From assembly GCF_003265355.1 (NCBI RefSeq), contig NZ_QFRW01000092.1:23623-61959 (forward strand): a stretch of 38,337 nt of DNA. Reading direction: 5' to 3'. The notes below the pieces were generated by a model. That model saw only the letters and a program-made list of their open reading frames with translations, did not search any database and was not told the origin of the DNA. The DNA comes from Glycomyces dulcitolivorans (GTDB lineage: Bacteria; Actinomycetota; Actinomycetes; Mycobacteriales; Micromonosporaceae). A program made the position numbers and the translations under genes. Of the stretch, positions 33,726-38,337 are shown piece after piece (position 1 is the first letter of the stretch; every line of letters begins with the position of its first letter).

Positions 33726-34616
33726 TCAGGCTTCGGGGATCTCGCGGCCGAACGTCTCCAGCGTGATGTCGGCAGGCTCGGGCCCGCCGCGCACGCCCGT
33801 GTCGAGGGCGTCGATCGCCTGCGCCTGGTCAGGGGTGAGCTCGAAGTCGAAGACGTCGAAGTTCTCGGCGATGCGGTGCGCCTTGACGGACTTGGGGATC
33901 GCCGAGCGGCCCTCCTGGAGGTGCCAGCGCAGCATCACCTGCGCGGGGCTCTTGCCGTGCGCTTCGGCGATCGCGTTGATGACCGGGTCGTCGAAGACCG
34001 AGCCGGTCCCGGTGTCGCGGTAGGCGGTGATGCCGCCGATGGGCGACCACGCCTGGGTGAGGATGCCGCGCTTCGCGTCGGCGGCCTGCACGTCTGGCTG
34101 CGCGAAGTACGGGTGCACCTCGACCTGGTTCACGGCCGGCACGACCGTGGTCTCCGCCGCCAGCGCGTCGAGGTGGTCGGGCATGAAGTTGGAGACGCCG
34201 ATCGCGCGGACCTTGCCGTCCTCCAGGAGTTTTTCGAGTGCCTTGTAGGCGCCGATGGTCTTGTCGAACGCGGTCGGCAGCGCCTGGTGCAGGATGAACA
34301 GGTCGAGGTGGTCGACGCCGAGCTTCCCGGCGGACTTGTCGAACGCGTGCAGCGTCTCCTCATACCCGAAGTCCGAGATCCACACCTTCGTCTCGATGAA
34401 CACCTCGTCGCGGTCCAGCCCGGAGTCGGCGATGGCCTGGCCGACCTCGCGCTCGTTGCCGTACGCGGCGGCGGTGTCGATGAGCCGGTAGCCCGTCTTC
34501 AGCGCCTCGGCGACCGCGTTCCGCGTCTCGTCGGGCGGGGTCTGGAAGACGCCGAAGCCCAGCAGGGGCATCCGCACGCCGTTGTTCAGGTCGACATTCG
34601 CATTGCTCTCGCTCAT
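33726..34616 (-). CDS. Aldo/keto reductase
   Basis: 296 residues, (beta/alpha)8 NADPH-dependent reductase of the AKR5/2,5-diketogluconate reductase type. Catalytic tetrad: Asp in LIDTAAAYGNE, Tyr in the same segment, Lys in FIETKVWISD, His in DLFILHQ. The NADPH site is IPKSVKAHRIAENFDVFDFEL. ATG 34616 is preceded at 7 bases by TAGCGT and by no ribosome binding site. A 26-bp operator-like site just upstream matches the one before the XRE gene, so that regulator probably controls this gene and the dehydrogenase after it. Confidence 0.92.
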   Translation of the reverse strand: MSESNANVDLNNGVRMPLLGFGVFQTPPDETRNAVAEALKTGYRLIDTAAAYGNEREVGQAIADSGLDRDEVFIETKVWISDFGYEETLHAFDKSAGKLGVDHLDLFILHQALPTAFDKTIGAYKALEKLLEDGKVRAIGVSNFMPDHLDALAAETTVVPAVNQVEVHPYFAQPDVQAADAKRGILTQAWSPIGGITAYRDTGTGSVFDDPVINAIAEAHGKSPAQVMLRWHLQEGRSAIPKSVKAHRIAENFDVFDFELTPDQAQAIDALDTGVRGGPEPADITLETFGREIPEA

Positions 34617-34623
34617 GGAATCG

Positions 34624-34629
34624 ACGCTA
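34624..34629 (-). promoter_or_regulatory. -10 box TAGCGT of aldo/keto reductase gene, leaderless
   Basis: TAGCGT lies 7 bases before the ATG on the minus strand, with an operator-like site immediately upstream at the -35 position. Confidence 0.45.
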
Positions 34630-34648
34630 CAAACGATTCCGCGCGCCC

Positions 34649-34674
34649 GGGAGGGACTGCCGTTACTCCCTTAA
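34649..34674. promoter_or_regulatory. XRE-regulator operator candidate, copy 2
   Basis: GGGAGG-ACTG-CG-TAC-CC pattern, 18 of 26 positions identical to the site before the XRE gene (35602-35627). It spans the 3' end of the XRE gene and the -35 area of the aldo/keto reductase promoter. Confidence 0.5.
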
Positions 34675-35570
34675 CCCTCGCGTTCGCCGCTGCGCCCGGC
34701 GCTCACATCGGTGTCGTCCGTCTGCTCGGCGCTGGCGGCGAGGCTGCCCAGGAGCGCGAGCCGCTCGGCGCTGGGCGTCCCGGGCGCGGCCGTGTAAGCC
34801 GTCATCCGCAGCTCAGGGCTCGCGGGCAGCTCCATCACCTCGTACGCCAGCTCCAGCTCCCCGACCTCGGGGTGGTGCAGGCGCTTGACGCCGGTGCGGT
34901 GGAACCTGACGTCGTGGGCGGCCCAGCGCACTCGGAACGCGTCGCTCCTGGTCACGAGCTCCCCGATGAGGTCGGTGAGCGCCTTGTCGTGCGGGTGCTG
35001 CCCGGCGATCGACCGCAGCGACGCCACGTTCTGGTCGGCGATGAGCTCCCAGTCGGGCCAGTAGCGCTGCGACGCCGGGTCGAGGTACAGGAACCGCGCG
35101 ATGTTCCCTCGCGCGGCGGGACTGTCGAGCACCGGCGCGTACAGGGCCCGTCCCAGCGCATTGGCCGCGAGGAGGTCCCCGGGCCGGTTCAGGACCGTGA
35201 CGGCCGCGCCGGTGACGGCGTCGATGAACTGCTGCAAGCCCGGCCGGATCACCGCTTCGGCGGGCTTCTCGCGCCGCCTGCGCGCCCCGGGCCCGGCCGC
35301 CGCGGCCAGGTCGTGCAGGTACGCCGTCTCGGCCTCGTCCAACTGGAGCGCCCGCGCGAGCGCGTCCAGGACCTCGGGGGAGACCCCGCGCAGGTCGCCG
35401 CGCTCCATGCGCACGTAGTAGTCCACGCTCACCCCGGCCAGGAACGCGACCTCCTCGCGCCGCAGCCCCGGCACCCGCCGCCGCGCCGACCCGAAGATCC
35501 CGGCCCGGTCCGGGCTCATGCGGTCGCGCCGCGACTTGAGGAACTCGGTGACGTCCTGGCTTCGATCCAT
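34671..35570 (-). CDS. XRE-family regulator with MmyB-like ligand-binding domain
   Basis: 299 residues from ATG 35570. An N-terminal XRE helix-turn-helix (RVPGLRREEVAFLAGVSVDYYVRMERGD, about residues 32-60) is joined to a C-terminal MmyB-like domain (NRPGDLLAANALGRALYAP; RYWPDWELIADQNVASLR; HHPEVGELELAYEVMELP). Such proteins are found beside oxidoreductases across actinobacteria and usually repress them. TACGGT lies exactly 6 bases before the ATG and GGAGG is too close to be a normal ribosome binding site, so the transcript is probably leaderless. The near-palindromic site at 35602-35627 suggests self-control. Confidence 0.9.
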   Translation of the reverse strand: MDRSQDVTEFLKSRRDRMSPDRAGIFGSARRRVPGLRREEVAFLAGVSVDYYVRMERGDLRGVSPEVLDALARALQLDEAETAYLHDLAAAAGPGARRRREKPAEAVIRPGLQQFIDAVTGAAVTVLNRPGDLLAANALGRALYAPVLDSPAARGNIARFLYLDPASQRYWPDWELIADQNVASLRSIAGQHPHDKALTDLIGELVTRSDAFRVRWAAHDVRFHRTGVKRLHHPEVGELELAYEVMELPASPELRMTAYTAAPGTPSAERLALLGSLAASAEQTDDTDVSAGRSGEREG

Positions 35571-35576
35571 ACCTCC

Positions 35577-35582
35577 ACCGTA
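35577..35582 (-). promoter_or_regulatory. -10 box TACGGT of XRE gene, leaderless
   Basis: TACGGT is separated from the ATG by 6 bases. No -35 consensus; the operator occupies that place. Confidence 0.45.
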
Positions 35583-35601
35583 CGACCGCAACCGCCGGTG
35601 A

Positions 35602-35627
35602 GGGAGGTACTGGCGGTACCCCTCCGA
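35602..35627. promoter_or_regulatory. XRE-regulator operator candidate, copy 1
   Basis: Near-palindrome centred on GGTACTGGCGGTACC (arms GGTAC and GTACC) with outer GGAGG/CCTCC arms. It sits in the 74-base gap before the XRE gene and has a related copy before the aldo/keto reductase gene. Confidence 0.55.
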
Positions 35628-35644
35628 GACGGGCCCGGGCGCGC

Positions 35645-36592
35645 TCATCCCCTGCCTGAGGCCGCCTCCGGGGTGACCGGCGCGGGGCAGCGGCCGGGTT
35701 CGTCGCAGCCGGCGTGGACGGCCGGTTCGAGCTGGACGGTGGCGTGGGCGATGCCGTGCTCGTCGCGCATGAGGTGCTGGGCGCGGTCGAGGACGGCGTG
35801 GTCGTCGGCGCCCGGCTCGGTGACCAGGTGCGCGGTGGCGACGTTCATGCCGGAGGTGAGGGTCCACAGGTGCACGTCGTGGACGCCGCCGACGCCCTCG
35901 ATCGCGGCGAGGTCGGCGGTCACGCGGGCCGGGTCGACGCCGTGCGGGGCGTGCTGGGCGAGGACGCCGAGGACCTGGCGGCCCAGCGGCACGGCGCGGA
36001 CCACGACGAAGATCCCGATCGCGAGGGCGACCGCGGTGTCCCAGAACGCGTTCCCGGTGACGGCGACCAGGATGCCCGCGGCGATGACGCCGACCGATCC
36101 GGCGGTGTCGGCGACGACCTCCATGTAGGCGCCCTTGACGTTGAGGCTCTCGCCGGCCCCGGCCCGCAGGAGCCACATGGCGACCAGGTTGACCGCGAGG
36201 CCGAGCGCGCCGACGACGAGCATCGGCCCGACCTCGATCTGGGGCGCGGCGCCGATGCGGCCGACGGCCTCGACGACGATGTACACGGCCATGCCGAACA
36301 TGACCAGGACCGCGAACCCGGAGGCGAAGACCTCGGCCCGGTAGGAGCCGTAGGTCCGCCGCCCGGTCGTGTCCGGGCGGGTCGCCAGGCGGGTGGCGAC
36401 GAGCGCGGTGGCGAGGGTGACGACGTCGGCGGCCATGTGGCCCGCGTCGGACAGGAGCGAGAGCGACCCCGACATGAGCCCGGTGACCAGCTCGACGACG
36501 AAGAACCCGCCGATCAGCGCCAGGGCGACGCGCAGCCGCCACGCGTGGCGGCTGCCCGCGTGCCCGACGGCGTGGTCGTGACCGTGTCCCAT
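35645..36592 (-). CDS. Cation diffusion facilitator, zinc/cadmium exporter (ZitB/CzcD-like)
   Basis: 315 residues. The His-rich start MGHGHDHAVGH and six transmembrane helices are typical of CzcD/ZitB-type exporters. The first metal site is Asp49 with His52 and Asp56 (DAGHMAAD) in helix 2. In helix 5 the partner reads EVVAD, with Glu where many members have His. The cytoplasmic C-terminal domain (VDPARVTADLAAIEGVGGVHDVHLWTL) is intact. It exports Zn2+ or Cd2+ in exchange for protons. The upstream region is unusually AT-rich with repeats that suggest metal control. Metal specificity not decidable. Confidence 0.9.
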   Translation of the reverse strand: MGHGHDHAVGHAGSRHAWRLRVALALIGGFFVVELVTGLMSGSLSLLSDAGHMAADVVTLATALVATRLATRPDTTGRRTYGSYRAEVFASGFAVLVMFGMAVYIVVEAVGRIGAAPQIEVGPMLVVGALGLAVNLVAMWLLRAGAGESLNVKGAYMEVVADTAGSVGVIAAGILVAVTGNAFWDTAVALAIGIFVVVRAVPLGRQVLGVLAQHAPHGVDPARVTADLAAIEGVGGVHDVHLWTLTSGMNVATAHLVTEPGADDHAVLDRAQHLMRDEHGIAHATVQLEPAVHAGCDEPGRCPAPVTPEAASGRG

Positions 36593-36640
36593 TGAAACCC
36601 ACTTTCAAAACCAATAATACATTGCAATCAGTGCATGTAT
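36592..36640 (-). promoter_or_regulatory. AT-rich promoter/operator region of the metal exporter gene
   Basis: Contains TTGAAA-N5-TTTCAA (36592-36608), whose inner TGAAA-N5-TTTCA resembles a Fur/Zur-type box. It also holds a -10-like TATTAT (36619-36614, minus strand) and a longer imperfect repeat ATACATTGCA...TGCATGTAT (36617-36640). Any of these could bind a metal regulator; none is encoded nearby. Confidence 0.45.
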
Positions 36641-36709
36641 GGCCCGAACCTTACGCGACCCGCTCTCGGACGTCAAGCCGGGTCCAGTGGGATACCCCTG
36701 AGCTGTGGC

Positions 36710-37471
36710 TTAACCCGGGGTCGAGGACCACCAGGTCGAGGGCGCCGCCGCGGTGTAGCCGAGCTTCTCGTACAGCGGCACGCCCAGTCTCGACGCGGTG
36801 AGCGTCACCGGCAGGTGCACGAGCGGCGCGAGGGACCCGAGCATGACGGCCCGGCCCACGCCGCGCGAGCGGAACGCCTCGAAGGTCCCGACCCAGTAGT
36901 GGCTGCCGATCCCGGCCGCCTCCACCGTGACCCCGGCCCCGGCGGGCTCGCCGTCGAGGAGCGCGATGAACACCTCGACGCCCGGCTCCTTCAGCAGCGC
37001 GGCCGGGAACAGCTCACCGGCGCGGTACGGCTCGAACCGGCTCAGCCCGAAGCTCTCGATCACGGCCCGCTCGGCCGCCTGGAGGTCGGCCTCCGCCTCG
37101 ACGCGGACCACCGCCATGGACGGCTCGGCCACGGGCCCGGGCTGGCGGAGCATGACCGGCATCTGCCAGCTGCGCATCCCCGAACGGGCCAGGTCGTGGG
37201 CGCTGAACGGGTCTTCGACGTTCACCGCGCCCGCCGCGCCCGCGATCAGCGCGTCGATCTCGGCCGCCTCCTCGGCGCTCAGGTCGTCCTCCTGGATCAG
37301 GACGCGCAGTCCGGCCCGCTCGTCGCCCGCGACGGCGAGGTAGGCGCGGCGTTCGATGACCTCGTGTCCGCGGGCCCGGCCGGTCGCGGCCCAGAAGGCG
37401 GCGGAGTTGCGGGCCTGGAGCTTCGGGGCCTCGGCGAGGGTCGCGTCAGGGGAGTTCGCTGGGATCGTCAT
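36710..37471 (-). CDS. GNAT-family N-acetyltransferase
   Basis: 253 residues. The C-terminal half has the GNAT fold: VFIALLDGEPAGAGVTVEAAGIGSHYWVGTFEAFRSRGVGRAVMLGSLAP, where RSRGVGRA is the acetyl-CoA loop, and LTASRLGVPLYEKLGYTAA is the last motif. The first 120 residues form a less conserved domain. Acceptor unknown. ATG 37471 lies 7 bases after TATCGT with no ribosome binding site, so translation is probably leaderless. The frame continues far upstream into the TPR gene, which is an artefact. Confidence 0.8.
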   Translation of the reverse strand: MTIPANSPDATLAEAPKLQARNSAAFWAATGRARGHEVIERRAYLAVAGDERAGLRVLIQEDDLSAEEAAEIDALIAGAAGAVNVEDPFSAHDLARSGMRSWQMPVMLRQPGPVAEPSMAVVRVEAEADLQAAERAVIESFGLSRFEPYRAGELFPAALLKEPGVEVFIALLDGEPAGAGVTVEAAGIGSHYWVGTFEAFRSRGVGRAVMLGSLAPLVHLPVTLTASRLGVPLYEKLGYTAAAPSTWWSSTPG

Positions 37472-37478
37472 GACCGCA

Positions 37479-37484
37479 ACGATA
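37479..37484 (-). promoter_or_regulatory. -10 box TATCGT of GNAT gene, leaderless
   Basis: TATCGT lies 7 bases before the ATG on the minus strand, just after the TPR gene stop (37486-37488). Confidence 0.4.
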
Positions 37485-37485
37485 A

Positions 37486-38337
37486 TCAGCGGCCGCGGAG
37501 GCCGTCGAGTCTGGCGCGGACCGCCGCGGCGTCGGGGAGTTCGAGCCCTTCGAGGACCGGGAGCGCCTGCTCCAGGGCCGCGGCGGCCGCCGCGGCGTCG
37601 CCCGCGGCCTCGTACACGTCGGCCAGGCGCGTCAGCGACTTCGCCTCGCCGGCCCGTGAATCGGTCTCCCGGTACAGGTCCACGGCCCGGCGCAGGTACG
37701 CCGCGGCCTCGTCGTACTGCCCGAGGCCGTGGTGGGCCACGCCGAGGCTGTCCGCGGTGGCCGCCTCGCCGGAGCGGTGGCCGATGGACCGCATGAGCGC
37801 GAGCGCCTGCTCGCAGCAGGCGATCGCCGCCTCGTGGTCCCCGGTGAGAGTGAGGATCCAGCCGATCGAGTTGAGCGCTCCCGCCTGGCCCGCGCGGTGC
37901 CCGGCGGTCCGGTAGCAGTCGAGGGCGCGGCGGTTGCAGTCGATCGCCTCGGCGTAGGCGCCCTCGCGGTGCCACAGCACGCCGTACACCTGCAGCGTGT
38001 GGGCCTGGTCGACGGGGTTGTCGAGGTCCTTGCCCTTGCGCAGCGCCTGTTCGAGGTGCTCGCGCGCCTCCTCGCGCCGCCCCAGGTGCGCGAGCGCCTG
38101 CGCGAGCTGGCGGTGCGCCCTGGTCTGGACCGCGGTGTCGCCCAACCGGTCCGCGGCGTCGAGCCCCGACCGCCAGACCGCGGCCTGGTCGTGGCGGCGC
38201 CCGCGCCGCAGCAGGTAGTCGTGGAGCGTCCACGCCAGCTGCCAGCAGTGCGCGTCGAACCCGTGCGCGGCGGCGGTGCGGACGGCGGCCATCAGGGCGG
38301 CGCGCTCGGCGCCCATCCACGCCATGGCCGCCGCGCC
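37486..38337 (-). CDS. TPR-repeat protein, C-terminal part (AfsR/SARP- or NB-ARC-like), 5' end outside window
   Basis: At least 279 residues; the frame is open at the right window edge. It opens with AWMGAERAALMAAVRTAAAHGFDAHCWQLAWTL, the segment that joins the NB-ARC ATPase to TPRs in AfsR-type regulators, followed by about six tetratricopeptide repeats (for example GQAGALNSIGWILTLTGDHEAAIACCEQAL). The missing part probably carries the DNA-binding and ATPase domains. It may be a pathway regulator; the DNA-binding domain must be read outside this window. Confidence 0.8.
   Translation of the reverse strand, partial: GAAAMAWMGAERAALMAAVRTAAAHGFDAHCWQLAWTLHDYLLRRGRRHDQAAVWRSGLDAADRLGDTAVQTRAHRQLAQALAHLGRREEAREHLEQALRKGKDLDNPVDQAHTLQVYGVLWHREGAYAEAIDCNRRALDCYRTAGHRAGQAGALNSIGWILTLTGDHEAAIACCEQALALMRSIGHRSGEAATADSLGVAHHGLGQYDEAAAYLRRAVDLYRETDSRAGEAKSLTRLADVYEAAGDAAAAAAALEQALPVLEGLELPDAAAVRARLDGLRGR

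Noticed and set aside
1-38337. CRISPR arrays, tRNA genes, insertion sequences, integrase or attachment sites
   Set aside because: No regularly spaced repeats, cloverleaf sequences, transposase motifs or terminal repeats were noticed on reading. A tRNAscan or IS search would be decisive.

Overview
The window is GC-rich (about 70% by eye), densely coded actinobacterial chromosome. Supporting signs are frequent GTG/TTG starts, AGGAGG-type ribosome binding sites, TANNNT -10 boxes placed 6-7 nt before start codons (leaderless mRNAs), type VII secretion (ESX)-associated families, an EgtA-type glutamate-cysteine ligase and an ECF41 sigma factor. I cannot fix the genus from sequence alone. No tRNA, rRNA, CRISPR array, IS element or prophage was seen. 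The largest non-coding gaps are under 300 bases (17223-17501, 21619-21877, 7608-7839).

1-18551 and 21660-28685 look like a plant-polysaccharide (hemicellulose) region with stress and redox genes inserted. A 5'-truncated GH2 beta-mannosidase, a GH36 alpha-galactosidase and a mannonate dehydratase form one plus-strand operon. On the minus strand (17222 to 10667) runs an Opp/Dpp-type transporter operon: binding lipoprotein, two permeases, two ATPases, then a LacI regulator. A secreted L-type lectin is divergent from it. A second uptake operon (21878-28685) has a family-1 binding lipoprotein, two LplB/LplC-type permeases, a GH3 glycosidase and a YesL/DUF624 membrane protein. My reading is extracellular capture of hemicellulose oligosaccharides, import by two ABC systems, and cytoplasmic hydrolysis. 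The galactomannan assignment is inference.

Between them (5809-10670) lie a DJ-1/PfpI protein, EgtA, a membrane-anchored protein with two ribosomal-L12 C-terminal domains, an FAD aromatic hydroxylase, a 51-codon remnant-like ORF and a YCII protein.

18662-21618 is a type VII polymorphic-toxin cassette: two YbaB/EspL-like proteins, an EspC-like protein, a CpnT-N/WXG100-like carrier, a YwqJ-like deaminase toxin translationally coupled to it, and a YwqK-like MORN-repeat immunity protein. No ESX machinery is in the window.

28627-38337 is a set of regulator-plus-target units: HxlR with a divergent MFS pump; ECF41 sigma factor with an FAD oxidoreductase; XRE regulator with aldo/keto reductase and alcohol dehydrogenase; a CDF zinc exporter; a GNAT acetyltransferase; and the 3' part of a TPR (AfsR/SARP-like) protein. 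Several candidate operators and promoters could be read here. The best supported are two 26-bp related sites before the XRE and aldo/keto reductase genes, and a pair of GTTCA-N-TGAAC sites between HxlR and the MFS gene.
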